Below, piece after piece: positions 1 through 7,789 of a DNA stretch of 10,000 bases; position 1 is the stretch's first letter, and each line of letters starts with the position of its first letter. The position numbers were made by a program, and so were the translations under genes. The notes under the pieces are model-generated. The model made no database searches and was not told the DNA's origin. It saw nothing but the letters and a program-made list of their open reading frames with translations. The stretch comes from Chondrilla cf. caribensis. Its lineage: Eukaryota; Porifera; Demospongiae; Chondrillida; Chondrillidae. The stretch lies in the NCBI GenBank assembly GCA_964020155.1, contig OZ026559.1, forward strand, positions 3,643,174-3,653,173, written 5' to 3'.

Positions 1-178
1 TTTGAAACTTTGAAATAAAATGTCTGTTATATATCTATCAATCTAATGCCTATTGTATTATTATTCACCACTAAGGCCAAATAGCTATTATGCAAATGGC
101 TATATATCCCTGGAAATTTGGTGCCTGGATAATCCAAGCCGCTGGATAAACGAAGTCCGGATAAATGAGGGTCACCTG
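1..178. mobile_element. Right end of a pogo/Tigger-like DNA transposon (partial)
   Basis: Read on the minus strand from 178 inward, the sequence begins CAGGTGACCCTCATTTATCC and continues through TATCC-type subrepeats. On the + strand these are GGATAA at 127-132, 144-149 and 159-164. It is followed immediately by TA at 179-180, the target-site dinucleotide of Tc1/mariner-superfamily elements. Terminal repeats starting with CAG and carrying repeated TTATCC-like steps are typical of pogo/Tigger families as I know them. Only this end is in the window; the other end and any transposase lie to the left. An AATAAA at 14-19 could be the polyadenylation signal of an off-window gene, but that is speculative. 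No coding frame is visible in 1-121. The family name rests on terminal pattern alone, without alignment. Confidence 0.5.
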
Positions 179-180
179 TA

Positions 181-924
181 ACTTAACCGGACGTACTAAA
201 TATGAAGATATAGAACACATCCCTATTTCCAACCTATAATTGACCAATATGTATTATACTTAATTAACTACCATATTAATTATAGAATTAAAAATTACTA
301 TAGTATGGTTATGTACATTTTCATATTGGATAACGTTATGTACGTGCACCTATAATTATTTTTGCACAGCTAATTGATATATTGTCTATTTGAAATATTA
401 ATATAGATAGTAAGTATTCGATAGTTAATGATATTTAAGTTATTTGTGAGATCTAAACACCACAACAGAACAAGAAAACATTAATAGAGGCTCAAACCAC
501 ACCAATTAATTAATATAGAACCACGAAGCACAACAAATGCAATGATAGCAGTCGTAGGTAGGTCCAGCTGATTGTATTAATTAATTTTGCTCCAATAATT
601 AATTGAATTGCAAGATATAGCAAGTAATCGTAATTGCGACTAATGTTTTTATAATGTTATCTTTGATAAACTCTCATCACATGCGAAGGTGAACATACGA
701 ATACTAAGATAAAAACAGCTCTATAATCCAATAAGACTCTATTAATACATTCTCATCCCAAATTGTAACAGTCATCTGTAATATTATTTTATTCCAAAGG
801 AATATTATGACAGGGTGAACACTTGAAAGGTTGATTATTGGAAGACTTGAAAGCGTAATGATTTCCAATTAAGCTACATTCAATTGTGTATTAAGTCATC
901 AAAGTTCATTATTAAATTACAGGT
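181..924. other. AT-rich intergenic DNA, no gene seen
   Basis: This stretch is strongly AT-rich, with recurrent TTAATTAATT-type motifs (for example near 505-515, 578-586 and 595-605) and almost no CpG. No open frame of useful length, RNA gene or clear repeat array is visible on either strand. It separates the transposon end from the CpG-rich island. Confidence 0.6.
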
Positions 925-1800
925 CGGCGGCTTATTGGATATTCGGCGATGATGTCATCGAGTCAAAAATGGCAGCCGTACAAAGGTTTTCGCGTTCAGT
1001 GATATTCGGAATTTCGCTTCCAGGAGTCGGCGGCGGTGCGCTGGTATGCCTCCAATGTAGACCAAGGTGGATCATTTGAAGAGTTCAGCGTTGGAGTAGT
1101 CTCTCCAAAGTGGTCTTTATTGGGAGTTCGTAATTAGATTCAGTGTGTGCACACGTTCGGGTGCGCGTGGACTCACATATCTGTCAACTAAAGCCACTCA
1201 ACACCCACACGCCGTGGTGTACTGGCGTATAGACGTCAAGTTGATTCTGAAAGCCAACTTATTTGTTTGCTGGAGGCATCTCCTGTGTATCGCACTCGGC
1301 GATTCCCACCCAAGAAAGTTTTCTCCAGGTGAGCTTTTGTGTTCTTCCCGTTAACGAAGCCAGTTCCCAAGCTCCGTCTGTTACCTTCCCCTGGCGCCTG
1401 TAATGTCGTCCCTTTTCAATCCTCTGTTCTCCCACGGGAATAAGGCCCTCGTCTTTTTCGCGTGTGTGATGTGTAGGACCATATTCTTCCCAAAACATAT
1501 GATATGGAGTTGTCGGGTGGGAGAGTTTTCTAATGTCAAACCAGTAGAGTATTCTCAAGCCTATGGTGTTCGTACGCGTACACTGCGTGTCCTGTTGGGT
1601 ATTTCGGATACACGGTCTCAACTACGTAACTGGCGCACTCACGCTGAGGAACTACCAATGCTTGTTGTTTGTTGCGTGAGCGAATCTCGTCTTGTTTACC
1701 ATAGCGGTTTCTTCTCGTGTGTGATAGCTAAATTTTGCCACTACGGTTGACTTGGTCCACCTCGCGTGTGTATGGGAGTTTTCGTATTGTGTGGTAGTCA
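925..1800. promoter_or_regulatory. CpG-rich island, candidate promoter and first exon
   Basis: By hand count there are about 55 CpG dinucleotides in 901-1800, against only a handful in 1-900. GC content also rises clearly above the AT-rich DNA to the left. Such islands commonly mark promoters in methylated animal genomes. Within it, 964-976 resembles a YY1-type element overlapping an ATG in good context (A at -3, G at +4), and 1325-1334 reads CCAG|GTGAGC, a strong splice donor with GT at 1329-1330. No TATA box is evident. Open frames on both strands (1145-1354 +, 1403-1750 +, 1259-1621 -) match no family I recognise and are best explained by the rise in GC. The region could serve the downstream myosin gene, an unseen minus-strand transcript, or both. 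Confidence 0.4.
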
Positions 1801-1929
1801 GTCGTACCAGAAGAAATCTAAACTACAGTATAACCTCACCATTTAGATCACCTATATGAGCAGTCAACGTTGGCTCCACTGTAAAGTGGTCCTAATTTTG
1901 ATGCTTTAATATGAAATGATAATGAGCTG

Positions 1930-2072
1930 ACCAGGAGTGTATACTAACCAGGAGTGTATACTAACCAGGAGTGTGTACTAACCAGTAGTGTGTACTAACC
2001 AGAAGTGTGTTTTAACCAGTAGTGTGTACTAACCAGGAGTGTGTGCTGACCAAGAGCGTGTGCCTGACCAGG
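1930..2072 (+). repeat. 17-bp minisatellite, array A (8 copies plus a partial)
   Basis: Tandem units of consensus ACCAGGAGTGTGTACTA begin at 1930, 1947, 1964, 1981, 1998, 2015, 2032 and 2049, the last being 18 bp, followed by a partial unit from 2067. Units are 17 bp and differ by one to three substitutions (GTATACTA, CAGTAG, CAGAAG and GTGCTG variants). Array A is more diverged than array B at 3117-3483, which shares the same unit. An isolated related fragment (GTGCTGACCAAGGTG) lies near 2261-2275. Confidence 0.95.
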
Positions 2073-2129
2073 ATACATGCCTAGCTTGTTTTACTGCATA
2101 TACGTACATGCTAACTATTCAGTACTGGT

Positions 2130-2245
2130 CGTCATACATAGGTGTACGTACGTGCATCCATCCATATATATAGATGATGTACATACGTACGTATGTACAT
2201 ACATGCATGAGCTATGTAACTACTAGGGACCAAGTACGTATGTAT
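2130..2245. repeat. TACG/TATG/TACA tetranucleotide repeat island
   Basis: Short runs of TACG, TATG and TACA steps are interspersed with ordinary sequence. It contains a 24-bp perfect palindrome at 2177-2200 centred on a CGTACG core. The repeat has no stop in (TACG)n, which produces spurious open frames on both strands. Confidence 0.8.
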
Positions 2246-2491
2246 TGCCCCAAGGGGTATGTGCTGACCAAGGTGCACACTATACTGTGTTACAGTGTGA
2301 CGAAAGTGAACTTGCACCCTGACTGTTGAAAGCAGTGCCTACACATGGTCTTGTCAACTATGTGATGCAGTTATATGATGCACAGTCGATGCAGCCTTAA
2401 AAGTTCCCATTGTATCCTTGCACTGGAGAATTCAGTGTAGTCAAACAGTCTGTAACACTGCTTTCCTCAATGCAGTTATTGTTACATCATG

Positions 2492-2494
<3 letters not shown>
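2246..2494. other. Unique-looking DNA, no gene seen
   Basis: Mostly complex sequence between two repeat islands. The only recognisable item is a stray minisatellite-like fragment near 2261-2275. No coding signal or RNA gene is evident. Confidence 0.5.

Positions 2495-2528
<34 letters not shown>
2495..2528 (+). repeat. (TG)17 microsatellite
   Basis: A pure run of 17 TG units, ending at CAGG. It has the left-strand sense opposite to the large (CA)n arrays at 7527-7736 and 8101-8396. Confidence 0.97.
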
Positions 2529-2531
<3 letters not shown>

Positions 2532-2559
2532 GATTAAGGCCTCAATGTCCATGAAGATA

Positions 2560-3045
2560 CACATGTTCGTACATATGTACATGTATGCATACATGTACAT
2601 GAGTATGCATACATACCTACGTATGTGAATACATACGTATGTATGTATAAACTTGTACATACGTATGTAATATACGTACCCATGTACTAATATGTGTACG
2701 TATGTACATTCACACATGCATTTATATATACGTATTTATGTGTGCATTACTACGTACGTACGTACATACCTATAATGTATACACACATGTAGTGTTATTG
2801 ATGACCCTATTGATACAGTGTCATGTGTATGTGCGTATGTATGTACTGTTAAATTGGCTGGACATGGTTCATCAAATATGTACCTACATTCCAAATTGCT
2901 TAGTATTTGGAAAGGCACACCTAATCTGGACGTACGTACATATATACAGATGTACTTCTAATTAGATGTATCTACATATGTACATACATAGGTACCTACT
3001 TACTCTCAGTACTGTTTGACATACGTACATACTTACGTACTTTAC
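2560..3045. repeat. TACG-type tetranucleotide repeat domain between the two minisatellite arrays
   Basis: Dense TACG/TATG/TACA/TGCA steps occur over 2560-2775 and again at about 2930-3045, with more complex DNA at about 2790-2925. A pure ACGTACGTACGTAC run lies near 2752-2766. There is no plausible coding: the long frames here translate to T-Y-V-R/H-T repeats on both strands, as expected for this self-complementary repeat. Confidence 0.8.
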
Positions 3046-3077
3046 CTGAGAAAGGGACTAAGTGAAGTGTAATTATG

Positions 3078-3111
3078 TACTATCCAGGATTGTTTTCCAA
3101 CCTGGATAGTA
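3078..3111. repeat. 11-bp perfect inverted repeat at the left edge of array B
   Basis: TACTATCCAGG at 3078-3088 pairs exactly with CCTGGATAGTA at 3101-3111. Inside the loop, TTG (3090-3092) can also pair with CAA (3098-3100) past a bulged A, leaving a five-base loop. The right arm runs into the first TACTAACCA of the minisatellite, so the hairpin abuts the array boundary. Confidence 0.85.
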
Positions 3112-3116
3112 TACTA

Positions 3117-3483
3117 ACCATGAGAGTATACTAACCAGGAGTGTGTACTAACCAGGAGTTTGTACTAACCAGGAGTGTGTACTAACCATGAGTGTGTACT
3201 AACCAGGAGTGTGTACTAACCAGGAGTGTGTACTAACCAGGAGTGTGTACTAACCAGGAGTGTACTAACCAGGAGTGTACTAACCAGGAGTGTGTACTAA
3301 CCAGGAGTGTACTAACCAGGAGTGTGTGCTGACCAGGAGTGTGTGCTAACCAGGAGTGTGTACTAACCAGGAGTGTGTACTAACCAGGAGTGTGTACTAA
3401 CCAGAGTGTGTACTAACCAGGAGTGTGTGCTAACCAGGAGTGTGTGCTAACCAGGAGTGTGTACTAACCAGAAGTGCATACTA
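3117..3483 (+). repeat. 17-bp minisatellite, array B (22 copies)
   Basis: Twenty-two head-to-tail copies of ACCAGGAGTGTGTACTA fill exactly 367 bp: eighteen of 17 bp, three of 15 bp that lack one GT (copies 9, 10 and 12), and one of 16 bp (copy 18). Many copies are identical to the consensus, so the array is young or actively homogenised. Copies 13, 14, 19 and 20 share a GTGTGCT variant, which suggests local block duplication. Each copy junction gives TACTAAC followed directly by CAG. Flanks are the hairpin at 3078-3111 and unique DNA from 3484. Confidence 0.97.
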
Positions 3484-3698
3484 ACTACGTACCTGCCTGC
3501 TAGGCAAGTCTTGCCATATCTTGCTTCACGTACGAATGTTGAATGGCACATTTCTTATACGACACATCTTCTACAATACCCATAGTGATCACATAACAGG
3601 TGCGTATTTACATCATGTTAGTGATGATGTTCTCAAGTATGCTATGTGGTGATATATGTTGTGGTGACAGATGACCTAAGGTGTGAGCTTGTTTTGGC
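3484..3698. other. Unique-looking DNA, no gene seen
   Basis: Complex sequence with a small GGCAAGTCTTGCC palindrome near 3503-3515. No coding frame, RNA gene or repeat array was recognised. Confidence 0.5.
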
Positions 3699-4249
3699 AA
3701 TGTACATAGGTACGTACATACGTATATTGTTATACATATCATTATGCATATGTACGTACGTACGTACGTGTGTATGTACATATGTACGTATGTGCTCACA
3801 TAGGGATGTACGTACGTACATACGTACTTATATACGTATTTATGTATGTGATTGATTCATCCAATTCCGTATGTACATACATTGGTTAATGTATACTCGT
3901 GTCTATGTACGCACATACGTACATTTTACAACATTATGTGCACATGCATGCGTAATCTACCTACTTACGTGCATATGTACGTACATATGGGATGTGTATG
4001 TATATAAAATATGTACATATGTACAGAACTTATATACATACGTACATACACAAGTACCTATGTACGTACGTATATTGTGTGTATGCATCCCAAATATCCT
4101 TCCCAGAGTGGCTGTACACTGGAACCTGTGTATGTACGTACGTATGTAAATGGTCACGTATGTACGTACGTACGTACATACGTATTTGGCAGTAGCTTCT
4201 GTAGTGTATGATTCAACCTGCGTAATAGGTAAGTACGCACGTACGTACG
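3699..4249. repeat. Long TACG-type tetranucleotide repeat domain
   Basis: This is the densest TACG/TATG/TACA tract of the window, interrupted by short complex segments (for example 4084-4125). It includes the 28-bp perfect palindrome at 4156-4183 and a pure (TACG)-type run near 3751-3770. The many overlapping frames on both strands translate to T-Y-V-R/H-T repeats and are not genes. It ends at 4249, where a TA-flanked fold-back element begins. Confidence 0.85.
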
Positions 4250-4319
4250 TACAGTTCACCTCTATAACAGCCACAGTTTGGGTCTTAAGGGTGGCCACTG
4301 TGGATAGGTCCCATTATAC
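4250..4319. mobile_element. Short fold-back (MITE-like) element flanked by TA
   Basis: The left half, TACAGTTCACCTCTATAACAG then CCAC (4250-4274), is an imperfect inverted copy of the right half, GTGGCCACTGTGGATAGGT (4291-4309) plus CCCATTATA. Both ends carry TA. The arms share ACCT, ACAG and CCAC blocks in the same order. Terminal CAGT with ACCTCTATAAC-like sequence at a TA site is characteristic of Tc1/mariner-superfamily miniature elements. At about 70 bp it is very short, so it could be a collapsed MITE or two terminal repeats left after internal deletion. No coding capacity. Confidence 0.4.
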
Positions 4320-4562
4320 AAATAAACGTACGTATCATGATTGTTGTGTGTGCGTGTGTACTTCATCATTGCTTGTCGCTGCTGTTGATGGGAATAGTGA
4401 GAGAAACATGATCCTGCATTGGAAGTCATTGTGACTGTCCCGCCCACTGCTTCCTCCAATATCACCTGGTAATGCTGTGGTCTGTATTCCATACATAATG
4501 CGTGCCTTTCCCGTAATGCACACTTCACAGCCCCTACACACAATCGTGCATAAAGTGTAATA
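4320..4562. other. Unique-looking DNA, no gene seen
   Basis: Complex sequence between the fold-back element and the pyrimidine tract. The overlapping frames on both strands lack any recognisable motif. No RNA gene was identified. Confidence 0.5.
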
Positions 4563-5407
4563 TACCCTTCCTCTATCCCTCTCCCCCCTCTCCCTCATTT
4601 ATCACTCACTCACCCTTCACTTTTTCTCCCTCACTCTTTCTCACTTTCTCCCTCACCTTTCCTCCCTCACTGTTCCTCCTCCACTTATCACTCACTCACT
4701 CACTCACTCTTCACTTTCCCTCCTTCACTCTCCCTCACTTATACTCACACACTCACTCAATTCCTCCCCCACCCTTACTTTCTCACTCTATTACTCTCCC
4801 TTAATCTCTACCTTGTTCTCTCATCACTCCCTCACTCACTTTGTCACTCACTCCCCTTCCTCACTCCCTCCCTCCCTCCCTCCCTCACTCACTCATGCAC
4901 AATCACATTCACTTCCTTCCTCCCTCACTCACTCTCATTCACTCTCACATTCACTTTCTCCCTCCCTCCCTCCCTCCCTCACTTATTCACTCTCACATTC
5001 ACTTTCTCCCTCCCTCCCTCACTCACTCACATTCACTCTCACATTCACTTCCTCCCTTCCTCACACACTCACTCTCTTATTCACTCTCACATTCACTCTC
5101 ACATTCACTCTCACATTCACTTCCTCCCTTCCTCACACACTCACTCTCTTATTCACTCTCACATTCACTCCCTCCCTCCTTCCCTCCCTCCCTCCTTCCC
5201 TCACTTATTCACTCTCACATTCACTTCCTTCCTCCCTCCCTCACTCACTCACTCTCTTATTTACCCTCATATTTACTTGCTCCCTCACTTATTCACTCTC
5301 ACATTCGCTCCCTTTTTCTCTCCTTTCCTCTTCCCCCTCACATTCACTCACTCTCTCCCTTTCTCCCTCCTTTCCTCCCTCCCTCATTCCCCCACTCACT
5401 CACTCTG
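4563..5407 (+). repeat. G-depleted pyrimidine-rich tract, (TCCC)n/(TCAC)n/(TCACATTCAC)n
   Basis: About 850 bp in which the + strand is nearly all C, T and A, with only a few isolated G residues. It is built from TCCC, TCAC, CTCT and CACATTCACTCT steps. Nested duplications are visible: the segment at about 5041-5099 recurs at about 5113-5171 (offset 72). C3-run blocks occur at 4866-4884, 4960-4978 and 5170-5200. Two long + frames (4813-5436 and 4841-5521) translate to Ser/Leu/Pro/His repeats because TCA, CTC, CCT, CAT and TTC contain no stop. They overlap, lack any domain and are not credible genes. Confidence 0.93.
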
Positions 5408-5429
5408 TGTGTAGAAGAGATCTTGTATG

Positions 5430-5475
5430 TTCATAAGTATATCAACTTACATACATACGTACGTATGTACATACC
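5430..5475. repeat. TACG-type island with an 18-bp palindrome
   Basis: A short TACA/TACG/TATG run immediately right of the pyrimidine tract. TACATACGTACGTATGTA at 5452-5469 is a perfect palindrome. Confidence 0.85.
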
Positions 5476-6059
5476 TGGAAACAGTGAAACATGTACTGTA
5501 CATATCTGGCATAACCAGTAAGGTCAGTTGTTATGATGTTCCTGCAAATATGTTCTTTGAATGTCACTCAGCCCTATCCCTACGTGTGTGTTTCAACCGA
5601 AATGGAATTACACACTCCCTATATTTGTGTCCTTCTACGGATGAAGCTATGCACCTATACACATATGGTGTTCAGTGTAACCCTATCCACCTGTTGGTAT
5701 TGTCTGGTGGATTCCATTCATGACTGTGGTACTGTAATTGGATTACATAAATTGTGACCCTCTCACCAATGTGGTCTCAGCATAAAGTGTAGAGTGGGAA
5801 AAAGTGTGTGTGTGGACGAGACTGTCAGTTCTCACATACATACGTACGTATGTCATACAGTGTTACCCGCTTAATATACTTTCTGTTAGTAGGTCAAACA
5901 GTTCATTATGCCACAATTTTCTGGCACGAGTTTATCAGTATGGGATACATATATTGGTATACACACACATGTGCATTGTGCCAACTGCCAAATCTGTCAT
6001 CCAACATGTTTTTTTTCTACATCAGTACTTTCCTTACGTATTTGGTAACACTTATTGGG
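5476..6059. other. Mostly complex DNA, no gene supported
   Basis: Frames of 70-160 codons start here, but none shows a recognisable domain, splice-consistent boundary or consistent coding character, and several run on into TACG repeat. A small TACG island lies at about 5835-5855 and a T8 run near 6009-6016. Confidence 0.5.
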
Positions 6060-6285
6060 TACAGACGTATATACATACGACTGATGTACGTACGTATGTA
6101 CATACATTTCATATTGTACATACGTATGTACGTACATATTTTGTTAACATTCTCCACACTGGACATAGGGATGTATGTATGCATGTACACAAGTGCGTAT
6201 GTATATACATGTACGTGCAATATATACGTATGTACCATATATAAGTACGTAACAGTACACACGTACGTATTATGTACATACATGT
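6060..6285. repeat. TACG-type tetranucleotide repeat domain
   Basis: TACG/TATG/TACA steps in clusters, with perfect palindromes such as GTACATACGTATGTAC near 6116-6131. Smaller islands of the same kind follow at about 6417-6447, 6637-6655, 6736-6752 and 6843-7020. Confidence 0.8.
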
Positions 6286-7170
6286 AGTAGAGTGTATAAA
6301 GCAAGTTTCTGTACTTGCAAAGTGCTAATGAGGTATGTTCACCATAATAGCATACAGTTGCCATGTTCACTGTTGAATAATGACCATAATAGAAACACCT
6401 TCCCATCTTCTACCCTATGTACGTATGTCCTTCTATACACATACGTACTTGTGTGTGCCATACCTATTTTCAAGGTTTGAATGGGGACATACTTTCGGTG
6501 TCTTTTATCTTATTCTTCACTTTTTCTTACTGTCCATGTGTGCTATTGTGCCTAAAGCATTCACACACAAATCAGCACTTTTCAATGCACGTATTCACAT
6601 TACAATGAGCCACCTTTGTACCCTGTCCAGTACACAGTACGTACGTACGTATGTCTACATGTGATGGACCCTGTATATAAGATCACCTCTTTTCTCAAGT
6701 AACCACTCTTGAACTAGCCACGGTGTCGTATCAACTACGTACGTACGTACATTACAGCATCTTGTGCTTGGAGAACACCTGGCTACAGACACCACCTTTT
6801 CTTGTTCCCTTTATTGGCCTTTGTGGGTGGGTTTCACTGTAGGTACATACGTTTGTACGCACACATGTATTGGACATACACATACACATGGATGCACATG
6901 TGTACATGCATGTAATCGATAGCTGTACCACCTTTTTGGACTACGTACGTACGCACGTAGGTCTGGGCCAAAGTGCTTATGTATACGTACTGTATGTATG
7001 TGTGTGTGTACATGCATGTACCTGCTGTGGAAATCCAGAGTCGGGTACCTCTGTAATCCAACATCTCTCACTCTCTAACCATCTTGTGTGACACATCCAT
7101 CAATGCGGACTGTACTATACGACTTTGGTAATCTGGCATTCATGTGTTCCACCATACATTGTCAGATTAT
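6286..7170. other. Complex DNA with scattered TACG islands, no gene supported
   Basis: Mixed sequence with several short tetranucleotide islands. The open frames on both strands are under about 95 codons and mostly pass through repeat. I see no RNA gene, transposon end or coding motif. Confidence 0.5.
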
Positions 7171-7290
7171 CAAGGTTCTACATACATACGCACTGTATGT
7201 TCATGCCATGCACATACATATGAATGTATGTACGTATGGCTATATAATGTATGTATGTATAGCTATGATATGTACCTACGTACATAGAAA
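7171..7290. repeat. TACA/TATG/TACG tetranucleotide island
   Basis: Clusters of TACATACG, ATGTATGTACGTATG and TACCTACGTACATAG steps, ending just before a more complex segment. Confidence 0.75.
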
Positions 7291-7334
7291 TATATGCCGA
7301 GGTGCAAATTGTTGCAAGCTGTTTACTTGTTACA

Positions 7335-7481
7335 ATGTTGAAATCAATTATCACCTCATCCACTCTGTCTTTTATGAAAGCAGCTGTTGAAAAGAAAGAG
7401 CCAATGGGGTCACTGAGCTGGATGTTGTGTGAGGAAACCTCACTTGAGGTCATCAAAGCTGTCATGAAGCCATGCTTATGA
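7335..7481 (+). other. Unassigned 48-codon open frame between 13-bp direct repeats
   Basis: ATG at 7335 to TGA at 7479-7481 encodes 48 residues, beginning MLKSIITSS and ending VIKAVMKPCL. The frame is open further upstream, back to a TGA at 7266-7268. The composition (Lys, Glu, Ser, Val, Met) looks more protein-like than the repeat-derived frames around it. The sequence ACAATGTTGAAAT occurs at 7332-7344, overlapping the ATG, and again at 7481-7493, so the segment sits between 13-bp direct repeats. The minus strand is also open here (7178-7543). I recognise no family. It may be a chance frame, a decayed exon or a small insertion. Confidence 0.2.
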
Positions 7482-7526
7482 CAATGTTGAAATACTCTGT
7501 TTTGTGGGAATGCAACTGTATATGCA

Positions 7527-7736
7527 TGCACACACACACACACTTATGCATGCATGCACACATACGTACATGCATATACAACGTATACACATGCACACAC
7601 ACCAACACCTGCACACACATGTGTATAAGCACACACACGCACAGTGTACGCACACACACGCACGCACACACGGACACACACACACACATACGCAGTACAC
7701 ACACAAGCACATACAACACCACACACACTCACGCAC
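7527..7736 (+). repeat. Imperfect CA-rich low-complexity region
   Basis: Short (CA)n runs broken by GC, TG and TA steps (ATGCATGCATGCAC, CACGCACGCACAC). Frames on both strands give Thr-His or Cys-Val repeats and are not genes. Confidence 0.9.
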
Positions 7737-7789
7737 TTCCTGTTTTTTTTTCAATTCACACAGGTACATAGGTTATTACATTACATTAT

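Noticed and set aside
1259..1750. Frames of 120 codons (minus, 1259-1621) and 115 codons (plus, 1403-1750)
   Set aside because: They overlap on opposite strands, show no recognisable motif, and occur where GC is higher and stops are rarer. Not enough to call genes.
3117..3483. CRISPR-like array
   Set aside because: The units are contiguous 17-mers without spacers, in an intron-containing eukaryotic context. It is a minisatellite.
4225..4235. Strong donor-like ATAG|GTAAGT at 4229
   Set aside because: It sits between TACG repeats with no plausible exon to its left, so it is probably a chance match.
2130..4298. Many T-Y-V-R / T-Y-I-H frames on both strands
   Set aside because: (TACG)n encodes Tyr-Val-Arg-Thr in every frame and on both strands, so these are repeat artefacts.
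4813..5521. Two overlapping frames of 207 and 226 codons in the pyrimidine tract
   Set aside because: They are Ser/Leu/Pro/His translations of TCCC/TCAC repeat, lie in overlapping frames of the same strand and contain no domain. The lack of stops follows from the lack of G and of TAA.
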